NCBI GenBank assembly: GCA_037447655.1
Contig: JBBHKE010002640.1
Location: forward strand, 319,146-358,916
DNA length: 39,771 nt
Origin: Zygnema cylindricum
Taxonomy: Eukaryota > Streptophyta > Zygnematophyceae > Zygnematales > Zygnemataceae
Direction of reading: 5' to 3'
This document shows, piece after piece, positions 12,101 through 23,100 of the stretch. Both the position numbers and the translations under genes were made by a program. The notes beneath the pieces were generated by a model that saw only the letters and a list, made by a program, of their open reading frames with translations, did no database searches and had not been told where the DNA came from. Within the stretch, counting starts at the first letter, position 1, and every line of letters starts with the position of its first letter.

Positions 12101-13733
12101 TCTCTTTCCCCTCACTTTTCCCTTCTTTCTTTTCCCTTCTTTCTTTTCTCTCTTTTCCTCCATCCCCCTCCTATGGTCATAAAAACCGTGTGGTAAAAAT
12201 TGTATGGTAGTAGTTTGGTAAAAATGGTGAGGTAAAACTTGTATGGTAATTGTGTGGTAAAACTTGTATAGTAATTGTGTGGTAAAACTCGTGTGGTCAA
12301 AAAAGTGTGGTTAACATAGTGTGGTCAAAACTTTATGGCAATCATGTGATAAAACTTGAATGGTAGTCGTGTGGTAAAAATTGTGTTGTTAAATCTCTGG
12401 GGATATTCCAGATACGACATGAGCGACTTTGCGAAGCCCGTGTCCACCAAGGGCCTCACTATGGAGGATGTACAGCTGGAGTCTATGGAACTCGCCATGT
12501 GGCTCGACCTAAAGCCCTTTGTTAACCCCAGTCCCTATATTGTGGAGGCGGGCATGTCCCTCACAAAGGTGAGTGATATAGTAGGGATAAAATAGGGATG
12601 AACTAGAGTTAAATTGGTGAAAACATAGTGACGAAATATACTCAACTAGTGGTAAAGTAGACATAAATTACCGATAGTAGAGGTGAAACACTGGTAAAAT
12701 AGAATAGTGACAAAATAGTATGATAAGTACTTCAAAGTTAAACAGATATAAGCATATTGGTTGGAGTATAGGGTGTCTACCTTATTTTAGTGGATCTGTC
12801 TGAAATCTGTAGGGTATAGTGGAAGCTCTTAGGACTTATGTAAATTATAAGGGAATGATACAAATTTAATCAAAACATGGAGATGACAGAATGTGGTTTT
12901 TTCAGAAAGGTGTTTCTTGTGTTTGTTTCTTACTACTTTCTCTTTCGTCTCATTTGCTGACGAAAGATGTCACTCTTTACAATTTGACTTGCGTCCACTG
13001 TTTGCCTTGTCCAAATGGTTTCAGTTTTCAGTCAATCGGTATTAAAAAAGTCCTCTCCTCATTCGGGTTTCAAAACGACTGTTAGGTTTTGAAAAACGTT
13101 TTCTAGTTGTGGGGTTTTTTCTAAGCAGGTACATGCACTTTTTCGACAATTGGGACTTCGACATTTGTTTGTTGTTCCACGACCTCCTCGGGTGGTGGGA
13201 GTCATTACTCGAAAAGATTTGCTGCATGAGGTGAGAGAAAAGTTTGGCTTTCTAAGGAAGAATTTTGTGAATTTTAAGTTTTGAATCTTTGGAGAGGTTA
13301 TCACAGTTTTCCAGATTTAAAGAGAGCTTGTCAATGTGCACACCTCTCTCCCTGTCTCCCTCCCTTTCTGACTTCGAGCACTATTACTAATATTGCTTCT
13401 CAATGAGGATTTCTCGATGTTTGATGTTTGATTTGATAAAAAACGATTAAAACATAGTCTTTTTATTGTACACTACAAATAACAAACATTCATGGTAGTC
13501 GAAAATTTTATGTCTAGGTCTTGCACTAAAATGTTGGAATATAAAATATACAATGTATAGACCATGGAAAAACGTGAAACAAAACAACCATCCATCAAAT
13601 TTGAAGACATTGAAAAATTTTCGTGTGAAAATTACGCAGCTGAAATGAAATCTTTTGGGATATGGAATTTTAGCACCTCGACCAATGGCATTTTCAAGAC
13701 GAGGATGAGGGAATCGAAGCTCCGGAGAGAGAG
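141..13733 (+). CDS. CLC-d: CLC-d-type voltage-dependent chloride channel / anion-proton exchanger (partial, 5' end outside window)
   Basis: This is a eukaryotic CLC family member, closest by recall to plant CLC-d, which acts at the trans-Golgi network in anion/proton exchange and luminal acidification. Exons: 141-187, 605-703, 2043-2117, 2710-2798, 4287-4427, 4795-4865, 5821-5900, 6373-6522, 6761-6820, 7212-7286, 8175-8326, 9260-9395, 9621-9749, 10339-10416, 11024-11079, 11788-11893, 12412-12568, 13129-13230, 13674-13733. All junctions are GT-AG and in phase except 11079/11788. Visible motifs are GKEGPLVHTGA with the gating glutamate, LEEVTSW with the proton glutamate, PAGQFVPGIMIGATYGR, GAASFLGGSMRMTVS, and two C-terminal CBS segments (HIVEVLESTTHNGFP; GLRHLFVVPRPPRVVG then ITRKDLL). 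Both glutamates argue for an exchanger rather than a channel. The N-terminal part, including the GxGIPE selectivity loop, lies upstream of the window. The last exon either splices at 13734 to an unseen exon or reads through to TAA at 13791-13793. Introns hold several MITEs. Confidence 0.93.
2376..2518. mobile_element. MITE family 2, copy 1 (foldback, intron of CLC-d)
   Basis: The arms TAGTTCAAATGTGCG..GAAACGCTATATGTGGTTAC and GTAACCACATATAGCATTTCC..ATTTGGACTA are imperfect inverted repeats of about 50 bp, so the transcript would fold into one long hairpin. The outer end ..TTTGGACTATGGTATA recurs at 36101-36113, and a variant, TTTAACCTATGGTATAA, at 29553-29570. No coding potential. The superfamily is not assigned. 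Confidence 0.65.
2891..3106. mobile_element. MITE family 1 (CAC-GTGAATCGC type), copy in CLC-d intron
   Basis: It begins CACAGTGAATTGCTATTAGC and ends with the inverse, GCCTATTAGCGATTCAGTG, followed by TA. About 216 bp. The interior carries the family core (GGCCCTCTGAACATAGAATAG.., CTTAACGCTAATT). Compared with better copies the right arm lacks one base. Non-coding. Confidence 0.7.
4904..5117. mobile_element. MITE family 1, copy just downstream of a CLC-d exon
   Basis: The left arm CACCATGAATCGCTATTAGC and right arm GTTATTAACGCTAATTCACGATG are inverted repeats with TA directly outside both ends. 214 bp. It starts only 38 bp after the donor of the exon ending at 4865, so it sits inside the intron without touching the splice site. 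Confidence 0.8.
7698..7901. mobile_element. MITE family 1, CLC-d intron copy
   Basis: TA-flanked at both ends, starting CACCGTGTTATTAGCG and ending GGTTCACGCTG. The interior has the family core GCCCTCTGAACACAAAACAG and CAACGTCATTTGGA. 204 bp, non-coding, more diverged in the terminal arms than the copies at 4904 and 18561. Confidence 0.72.
8345..8445. repeat. Short tandem repeat, AAACCTTTTTCT unit
   Basis: About eight copies of a 12-13-bp unit (AACCTTTTTCTAA/GAACC) stand immediately after the donor of the exon ending at 8326, inside a CLC-d intron. Single-base length changes between units indicate slippage. Confidence 0.8.
8626..8790. repeat. Homopurine GGGAGA tract
   Basis: Almost pure G/A for about 160 bp, made of GAGA, GGGAGG and GGGAGA units inside a CLC-d intron. 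The open frames across it are low-complexity artefacts. Its mirror-like purine composition could form triplex DNA, but nothing here shows that. Confidence 0.85.
9815..9950. mobile_element. MITE family 1, shortened CLC-d intron copy
   Basis: The right end TAGTAGCGATGGGCGGTG followed by TA matches the family terminus in reverse complement. The left side keeps only TATTAGTGTTATTAACTC. About 135 bp, probably an internally deleted or decayed copy. Confidence 0.5.
12181..12390. repeat. Degenerate GTGGTAAAA tandem repeat
   Basis: Roughly ten imperfect units built on TGGTAAAAATTGTATGGTAG / GTGTGGTAAAACTTGTATGG fill the intron up to 22 bp before the acceptor at 12411. Unit length drifts around 20 bp. 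The preceding 11,920-12,175 is a C/T-rich CCCTCTTTCC tract. Confidence 0.75.
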
Positions 13734-13800
13734 GTGAGAGCTTTAGGCCGAGGGTTTTACATGTGGATACTTACAATGGATCTCTATATATAATATAGGA

Positions 13801-14472
13801 GTTAATTCTGAGATACTCGAGAGTTAAAATTGAGATATTCGAGAGTTAAAATTGAGATACTCGAGGGTTAAAATTGAGATACTCGAGGGTTAAAATTGAG
13901 ATACTCGAGAGTTAAAATTGAGATACTCGAGAGCTAAAATTGAGATACTCGAGGGTTAAAATTGAGATACTCGAGAGTTAAAATTGAGATACTGGAGAGT
14001 TAAATTTGAGATACTCAAGAGTTAAAATTGAGATACTCGAGAGTTAAAATTGAGATACTTGAGAGTTAAAATTGAGATACTCGAGAGTTAAAATTGAGAT
14101 ACTCGAGGGTTAAAATTGAGATACTCAAGGGTTAAAATTGAGAAACTCGAGAGCTAAAATTGAGATACTCGAGGGTTAAAATTGAGATACTCGAGAGTTA
14201 AAATTGAGATACTGGAGAGGTAAAATTGAGATACTCGAGAGTTAAAATTGAGATACTCGAGGGTTAAAATTGAGATACTCAAGGGTTAAAATTGAGATAC
14301 TCGAGAGCCAAAATTGAGATACTCGAGGGTTAAATTTGAGATACTCAAGAGTTAAAATTGAGATACTCGAGAGTTAAAATTGAGATACTTGAGAGTTAAA
14401 ATTGAGATACTCGATAGTTAAAATTGAGATACTCGAGAGCCAAAATTGAGATACTCGAGAGCTAAAATTGAG
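13801..14472. repeat. 22-bp minisatellite with higher-order structure
   Basis: About 30 head-to-tail units of GAGTTAAAATTGAGATACTC plus GA, with variants at a few fixed positions (gagag/gaggg/gagct/gagcc; TCGA/TTGA/TCAA/TGGA). Variant combinations recur in blocks: the GAGCTAAAAT unit at 13931 returns at 14151 (10 units later), and TAAATTTGAG at 14001 returns at 14331 (15 units later). It lies 67 bp after the last recognised CLC-d exon. Confidence 0.95.
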
Positions 14473-14559
14473 GTAAAGTCGAGAATAATCAGTTTGAGAT
14501 GCTTAGAATGGATGTTTTGTAACTTTTTCTGGTGGTTCAGGGATTTCAACAACTTTCTC

Positions 14560-14695
14560 AACAACGGTAGAGAGAGAGAAAAAGAGATAGAGAGAGAAGG
14601 GGAGAGAGGGGAGAGAGGGGGAGAGAGAGAGAGGAGAGAGCGAGAGAGAGAAGAGAGGAGGGTGAGAGAGAGGGAGAGAGAGGGGGAGAGAGAGG

Positions 14696-14726
<31 letters not shown>

Positions 14727-14870
14727 AGAGAGCGGAGGGGGTGAGGGGGGAAGGTGGAGGAGGGGGAGGAGGGGAAGGAGGGGGAGGGAGGAGGAGGAGA
14801 TGAGGAGAGGGGGAGAGGGAGAGGGAGAGAGAGGGGGAGAGAGGAGACGAGGGGGGGAGAGAAACCAGGC
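14560..14870. repeat. Homopurine GA/GGGGA tract
   Basis: About 300 bp with nearly only G and A on the plus strand: GAGAGAGAGG units grading into GGGGAGGAGG units. Frames of more than 100 residues across it consist of R, E and G repeats, or S, L and P on the other strand, and are not genes. Confidence 0.9.
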
Positions 14871-17211
14871 CGTAACCCAGAAAGAGGAATGTTGCCTCCA
14901 TATTTTTTTCGGCGTCTTATTCGTTTTTTTTACAAACGTTAACAAACCTTTAGAGTTTTTCAAACTTATCAACTTTTTAGAGTTTCTTTCCAAACTAAAA
15001 AAACTTTTTTAGAGTAAGAGCTGTAGATGTCACAACGCAAAGTACGACTAGATTGTAACCCTTTTTTTGTTTCTAAATCGATAAATGGGAAAACCTTACT
15101 CTAGTAGACTCCAACATGCTCAAGAGTAGAAAATACAATTCATTTTATACATTTTATACATAATCACATTGTTGTATAATGTATAAAATAAACGTTTTCT
15201 AGGTCAAAATCGTCATTCACTTCATTTTTCTTTTTCTATTTCCTCCTCTTTCTACTTTTAGTACAAAATAAGTTCCCAACAATAATAGGAACCATGTACG
15301 GAAGTTTCCAACAAAAGATAGTCCCATTGTATATTTTGGAGTTCTATTTGATTTTGTAAAGTTTTTTTCAATTTTACCAAAAAAATTTAGTGGTGGATGA
15401 TTTTTTATGTTTGGAAACTTCAATTTTTGGAACGCCTTAAAAAAATTATTATGGCGAGGTTGTCCAAAAAGGGTCCACTTATTTACCCTTCGGGCAGATG
15501 ATGGCATATTCATGTCGAAATGATTTTTTTTGTTTTTTTTCTTGTTTTTCCGTTTTTTTGTTTTTCTGCTTTTTTTTTTTTTTCTTTTCTTTTTCTTTTC
15601 TTTTGTTTCTTTGGATTTATAAACTAATTGAGTTAGGGTTGGGGTTGGGGTTTGTATTTTTGTTTTTGTGAGTTGCTGTGCTTTTCATTTTGAGTTAGGG
15701 TGCTTTTATTTTCCTTGTTGTTGCTTCCTTTTTTTAGGGGTGGGTTCTTGTTGCTCTTTTTGTTTTTTATTGTTGTTTTTCAGTGTTGGTTATGCCACCC
15801 CTTTTGTACCCCAAGACTCAGATGGTTTACCATCGTGCTTTTTAATTTATCCTGCAAGTCATTGCATAACAGACATCCTCCTCGAAATGCAATGAGACTT
15901 TGCAATGACAAATGACATCTTTTTATAATCAACAACAATCATAAACAACTCGATCAATGTTCCAAAATATTGACTATGTTATAACTATATACGTGATTGG
16001 CACTCAAGAAATTATATATGTGTACATATCAATAGATTAAAACTTTTCCTTCTTGTTTAAATGATACAGGCTCAAATTATTGGCCCTACTTTTTTAAATA
16101 ACTACAGACATTTTAGTTTCTCACCTTTCGTATTTTTAACAAATGCTAAAATTTAACCCTCCATAATTTGGTTCCTAAGCTGTGGATGTGAAAACACTTC
16201 TCAATATGTTTTGGCGCGCTTTAACGAATTATTGTGTTCAAATATTCATCTGTAAGAAATGATGAAATTAGGATTGACTTTGCTTTAGATTTATATTATA
16301 CAGGTTTCTTGCCCCAAAATTTCCGGCTAATCAAGTGTTTCTCAATATTTGGCGAGGTTCCTTATTTTCTCCAATTGCAAGATAAAGCTAATTGAAGCAA
16401 AAGGCAAAAAACCGACAGCAATTCCGCTAGATATGTGAGATATATCCCCGAAACTGCCGACAACATATACATCAATATGCTCAGCTGCAGACTGCTTCCT
16501 CACTACTGCAAATTATTGCAGAAATGAGGTAAAAATGAGGTAAAATTGAGGCAAAAATGAGGCAAAAAATTACTTCAAAAAACAAAACCTAAAAACTTAA
16601 AACAATCAGTTTATAGAGAACACTGTCAGGGTACTTGTTTTCTACAAAACCGTCAAGTGCTTTTTAGTACTACAAAACACTTTTTTCTCCTTTCTTTACA
16701 CAGTAAACATATAAACCCAAGACAACATTGAGTGAACCGACAGGAGAAGCTAAACTAAGAGAGTCATGAAACTAATTACCATTTTATCTCTAATCACTCT
16801 CCCCCGTGATTTGCCAAAAAAACCTATCTAGTGTGGATCTCTACTTTCCTACCTATTTGCACAAGCAAATAACAAAACTAGTCTAGTTTTCCTTTCTATT
16901 CTTGAAATCGTTTTTCTTTTTTGTTCGTTTTTCTCTTTTTTTGTCATGATATTGACTTTAATCCACAAAAAGTGACCTCGTCGAAGTTTAACTCTTTTCG
17001 ATGTAAAAATTTGAAAATTCGCTTGACCAACGGTCCCATTTTTCCGGTATTTTTAAGGATTCGTAATCCTTTTCAAAATTTCTAGGATTTTTTCAGATTT
17101 TTACCAAGATTTTCCCAAGATTTTCGCAAGGTTTTTGCAAGGTTTTCCCAAGATTTTCCCAAGGTATTTCTAGGGTTTCTTTCAAGGTTTTTTAAGTATT
17201 AGCGATGGTCG
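14871..17211. other. Intergenic stretch between CLC-d and the haem-domain gene
   Basis: No supported gene. 15120-15190 holds an AT-rich foldback (ATTTTATACATTTTATACAT and TAATGTATAAAATAAA). 15525-15605 is T-rich. 15640-15848 is a truncated retroelement tail (separate entry). 16523-16570 has four GAGGTAAAAAT-like units. 17095-17195 has repeats of CCCAAGATTTT just downstream of the haem-domain gene's stop codon, so in its 3' UTR or flank. Confidence 0.6.
15640..15848 (+). mobile_element. 5'-truncated tail of the window's RLE-type non-LTR retrotransposon
   Basis: The hairpin GATGGTTTACCATC at 15821-15834, followed by GTGCTTTTTAAT, matches the 3' end of the element at 30588-33900 (minus strand) and a second truncated copy at 30415-30560. 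T-rich, G/T-rich DNA upstream (GAGTTAGGGT..TTGTTGTTTTTC) resembles that element's 3' UTR. No coding part remains, as expected of incomplete target-primed reverse transcription. The left boundary is approximate. Confidence 0.7.
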
Positions 17212-19996
17212 CTAAAGCCCGTCGAGAGGTGTGAAAGACCGAGAGTGTGCACGAACCCACCAACTAATAACCATGACTATAAAAATTGCCGAAAGAGAGA
17301 TCAATAAAGACAAAGCAGCGATTGCTGCCGCCCAAGAATTAGAAAGCCCACCAGTTTCTACCGTGGACTCCCAACCATTGTAGGGTTTTGGCGCCGAGTA
17401 AAGATCGAGGGAAACCCAATCACAGGAGAGTACATAGTGTTGACCCGAACTCCATTGCTCTCCTCCAACCGGATACCAGATCGCAGCTCCAAAACGATGT
17501 TTTTTGCCAACGGTCAGTTGAACATCCTGCAAAAAAAGAAAAGAAAAGGTTTTCCAAGACAAACTTCGCACAAAAAATTGTCTTCAAAGACGAAATTTCG
17601 TACAAAAAATTGTTTTTATAGACAATTTTAGCACAAAAAACTTTTTTCAACGTTGTATGAGATAAAGGGCAGCTCCCGGATTATTCAAATACTACACCTT
17701 GTATCGCTATTAGCGTCAAAGTTTTTTTCAGCCTCTAGGCTCATTTTAAAAGTTGATTTAAGTAGCAATGCTAATAGTGGTACACAATAACATCTGTCTT
17801 TGACCAATCTTTGCCCAAACATTCTGCCTGAAACCAAATCTTTCATGTAAAACCTGTCTCTGCGAAGAACATTTTTATTATTTTACTGTTTTAGCATAAA
17901 GGACACAATTGAAAGTCGAGGGGTGCAGTAAAGTGTTTTCTGCGTCAATCCTTTTCTTTGGACGAATCTACAAATTACTTCAAAGAAGTTACTTAAGCTA
18001 ACTTAAAGAAACACCATTTCATTACTTAACTTGAGTGGACACCCGTGGTCGTCTTTATGTGGCCTGGTTACCTTTCCTATCACTTATTTTTTACATTTTA
18101 AGTAGGTCGTCTGAAAAAGTGCTAATAGATGTAATCCAAGCATTTCCATGCCTACCTTTCAATTCTATGAGGGTGATACGCCAAAAAACCGTAACAGTTT
18201 TGATATCCATTTGAAAATTTGTTCACGATGTCTAAATTTGATGTCCTTATGTGAGCCGAGAAAACCATCTTTGGTGAAAAAATATGGCTACATCAACCAA
18301 AATTACAGATTTGACTTCTCTTACCTGTTGGAATCGATCTTCAGTTCGAAGAGGTCGTGTGAATTCAAACACATAATCTCCTTCTGTACCTTCTTTGCCG
18401 AAAGGGGCATCGGAAGAAACTAAACCTGAACCACCAGTTGAACTAGTAGCCCATTAAGAAGTAAATATGCTAACAAACTAGTGAACCAGAGAAAAGGGGT
18501 CATTTTTACCACATTTTTCACATCAATGGACAAAAAGGAGTAAAACTGTAAAAGACAGTACACCGTGAATCGCTACACTAATTTGGCGTCATTTTTTTCT
18601 TGGCCGTTGAACACAAGACAGCTTTAATAATAGCGTTAATATACTTGTTTTTTTCATAACACTAATTTAGTATGCATTTGAAATTCGTCCACATCTCTCG
18701 GACCAAAACTACCATTGATAAAACTAAAATAAACCCCACATTACATATTTCTTAACGCTAATAGCAATTCACAGTGTAGTACAAGCATTGACACAAAGGG
18801 AAAATGTTTGTCTCATAGTCTCATATACCGTAATCCAAAGAAATGCTTGTATGGCTCCAAGTTCCTTGCCAGTCATTTTGGGCTCCACTGGCCGCAAAAA
18901 GAAAGTTGCTCGCATTGATGCCTACATCAGAGCCTTGGAAACTGTCAACAAATATAAAAGAAAAAAGAAAGAGAAAAACGGAGAGGAAAAAGGAGAGAAA
19001 ACAGAGAAAAAAAAATACTACAATCCATACTTTTTCTGAAGAGGGTACCAAGCTTGAAAAATAACTCTAGACTGGCTTCTATAGTAGTTGAGACGAGACA
19101 ATAGCTCATTATTACAAGGTATAAAGATTGTTTTTCAAGGAATGAAGAGAATTGTTGTCTCCTTTATTGAATCTCCACATACCTGACGATGCTGGTAGAG
19201 AGTCAAACGAGAGACAGTGTGGGTTCCATGCAAACATATCATTTAAGGAACCAATACTGCATAGGAATTCCATACAACACCCAAACATAAAAATTTACAA
19301 GAACACCTTGACCTTTATTGAGGGACATAAATAAGAAATTTAGGACGACCACACATCGACAGTCTTTGGATTCCCATTCGGTGTGAAATTGTGAGAAGAA
19401 ATTAGTGTTGTGTATCGGCAACAAATTTATCGCGATACCGATACTGATAGTTATCGGTTATCGAACGGTCAGGGTTCCTGATATATCGCTCCGAGACCAA
19501 CAAATTCCTTATCGGCGATAAGTGGAAAAATTTAGTACGCTATATAATAGTACTTGTGACATGTCACGTTTGATAATCTGTTCCGTACGCTGTGTAACGG
19601 TATAACGGCGGTTCATTATGACAGCAAAACCGTTCAATTGTCCGGTACGAACCGTACAATTATCGCCGATACCCGTGTTATCGCCGATAAAAAACCGATA
19701 GCATCGGTTTTTTATCGGCAATAACACAGGTGTCGATATATCGTGCCAATATATCGATTATCGGCAAGCCAAAAAAAGGTACATATCGATTCTTGGCAAA
19801 ACCCTGCCGATACACAACACTAGAAGAAATACACTCTACAAGTACACACACAGACTATATATATAACATAATACATATGTATATATCATATATATAATAT
19901 ATATAATACATACACATATACATACATATACATACATATATACGTATTATATTATATCATATATATAGGTATATATATAGGTATATATATAGGTAT

Positions 19997-20056
<60 letters not shown>

Positions 20057-20084
20057 ATATATTTATATTTACCTATATATATTA

Positions 20085-20125
<41 letters not shown>

Positions 20126-23100
20126 ATATATTTATATTTACCTATATATATATACCTATATGTGGGTGTACATATATATGTGTGAGTGAGTATCCATCTC
20201 CAAAACACAGAGGATTTATCTGCAAAAAGTAACTCAAATTATAACTCTTCAAAAGGAGAAAATGAGCACAGATGAAAAAAAATACCTGTCTTTTCCTGAT
20301 GCGAGCATTTTATCAACTACATTGGCCCCATATAATCGTCCAGGAATTGCCGTACTCAATTCAAAATGAAGAACGTCAACTTCGTGACCTCGACAGACCT
20401 CTTCTGAACATTCGGCACAACCACCCATCTAAAAAAAACAAAAAAACATAAAAAAAAAAAATCAACTCGTTAAGATACAAAAAAAATGCTTATAATTTTA
20501 TTAGTTTATTTCAAGATTTGATCTACATGAGACTTGGAGAATTCGAGACATTTCAAACAACATGATGGTCTGAGCCACGTACTTCCTCTCTAGGCCAACT
20601 GTTCTGCCAAGTAAAAGACCTTCATAATTTACAAATATATATAAAAATAGTTCTACAAAACAAATGTTATTCATCGTAAGCAGCAAAAGTCCTTCCGGGC
20701 TTCTATCGATTTTCATTCTATTATTGATTCTATTCACGACTACTATATTTCCCAAATCAAACTGTATTCACAAACTAAACCGCAACCCCAAACCAAAATC
20801 TCCCAAGCCTACATTGTACAACACAAGTCGCGGCATAAACATATATTGAATACAGCTAAATGAAAAGATAAATATGTATAATATACAGAAATGGTACATA
20901 AATACGTACAATACACAGAAATGGTAACATGGAGGACAAAGATACACACCAGGTGAAAACTAGCGTCATCGCCAATTCCGAACATGAGGGCGACAGAAGG
21001 AGCCAAATGGGCATTCCTGTAGAACAGAGCCCACAATCTAAACGTTTTACAAAGACTAAAAAAACCAAAATTCGACCCAAACATTTCATCGTTTTGATGA
21101 ATTGCTGAAGGATAGTCCGACATGCAAAAGTCAAGCGGAAAGGTGAAACCTTTCCACAGTTAATTTTTGAGAAGACGAAAGTCACAGATTTTCCACTGAT
21201 CACTTAGAATCATCTTCCCACTATAGGACCTTGACAAAGACAATTCAGGACCTGAAGCTAAAGATAGAGCTTTCTAAAAGACGGATACAAACGATAACAT
21301 CATCAAATTTGGTCAAACAAATCTGGTCAAACAAATCTATTCAAACAAGTCTATTCAAACGGCTGAGTCCAATCACAAATAAGTAACCTGTCTCTTCAAA
21401 AACCATGGCATCCAGGAAAGGTTGGCGACAAAATTAGAGGACAAAGTAAGACATACTCGGAGCTCCAAACAAAGGCCCCCGGCGCCTGAAGAAGCACATA
21501 GAGGTTTCGTCCATCGTGGGCTGCCTAGAAAAAGGAAGAGAAACAAAAGAAACAAAAATAAATGCTCAGTTTCTTAAGTATTGGTACCTTTGTGAAGTAT
21601 CAAAAGCAATCTAAGCATCATTTTTGTCCGCCCTCTTGGACCGTTTTTTGGGATACATGAATAATTTTCTTTTTTCAAACCATGACACCAAACTATGTGG
21701 GGATATGACAGAAAGAACATCCACTGTCATAATTATGAGAGCGAATGCTGTAAAGCCATATTATGGCAACTTCATAGTCAAAATCACACTCAATCTCATT
21801 TTCCCTCCCCCTCCCCCTCCCCCTCCCCCTTCAGAGTTTCTGAAAATTTTGAGTTTTTTGCAGTGAACCGAACAATGTAAAAGAGTCAGAAGAAACTCCT
21901 AAACTATGAATGCACGAGAATACAAGTTACGCAAAAAAAAGAAAATTGTAAGGCTGTACTTTTTTACTATCTATAAGAGGGGGAAATAGGAGCATGTTGA
22001 CCTCCTCGGCCACTATTCCTATTGAAAGTCAAAGCATATTTTGAGCCAGGGACTGTGATAAAAACACATACTTGCACAATTATAAGAAACATTATTTTTT
22101 ACAAACTACATTGCCCATTGCTCGAAAAGTTAGTAACTCTAATTCAAGTGCCTGTCTTTTCGACCCAAAATCATAAGTTAGTCTTAATAACACTATTTAG
22201 TGCAGTGGCCCATAATAAGCCACGTGGCAGAACATAATTTAGTGAACACACTGAATCACGAGACGTTTTAAACCAGCAAGACATTTTATTTCGACCGGCA
22301 ACACAAAATTATTTTGACCAACAACACAAGATTATGTTATGTTAACTTTAAAAACTGACCTTGATAAGCATCTCTCCGGACCCCTGGGGGTAAACGCTGG
22401 GAGTTCCAAAGGCTTGCCTCATTTTGAAGGATTCTCCGTCTACCGAGTCCCAATCACTTGAGTTTCCATCAATATTAATGGTTCCCGGCACATATGGGGC
22501 AATAATTTCAGAAGGGACATCGGAATTGTCGCATGTAGCTGCAAGTAACCAACAAAAAAAAAAGGGGGAGAAAAGGGGAATGGGAACAAAAATGAGGAAA
22601 GGATATGGGAGGAAAGGAAGGAAAGATTTTTGGAGAAAGGCTTTTTAAGGAAAGGATATTCAGGGAAAATATTTTGAAGGAAAGAAAGATTTTTCAATGA
22701 ACGACGATTTTCAAGGAAATAATTTTTAAGGAGAGAAAAGATTTTTGGCGAAAGAACTTTCAAGGAAAGAGTTTTCAGAGAAAAGATTTTCAGTGGAAGG
22801 AAGGATTTTCAGGGAAAGAAAAGATTTCGGGTGAAAATAAAAAATCAAGGAAAGGATATTCAGGGAAAATTTTCAAGGTAAAGGTTTTTCAAGGGTTTTT
22901 ATTCGAGAAAAAATAGTCATGTTGAAAACAAAAGGACCATAAAAACGCACACACGAGGTATTGGTGACATCTGTTTGTTTGGATGTAACAGTAGAAAATA
23001 TCAAATGAAAGACTTTATTTTACAGGCCAAAGTCTAAGATTAACACTGTAACTAAGATTAAGATTGAAATTTAGATTAAGATTAAGATTTAAGCCTAAGA

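Noticed and set aside
13801-14472. Regular 22-bp repeat resembling a CRISPR array
   Set aside because: Units are contiguous with no unique spacers, the host is eukaryotic, and variation is within the unit; it is a minisatellite.
14446-15012. 188- and 191-residue open frames on both strands
   Set aside because: They run through a homopurine GA tract and encode only R/E/G or S/L/P repeats.
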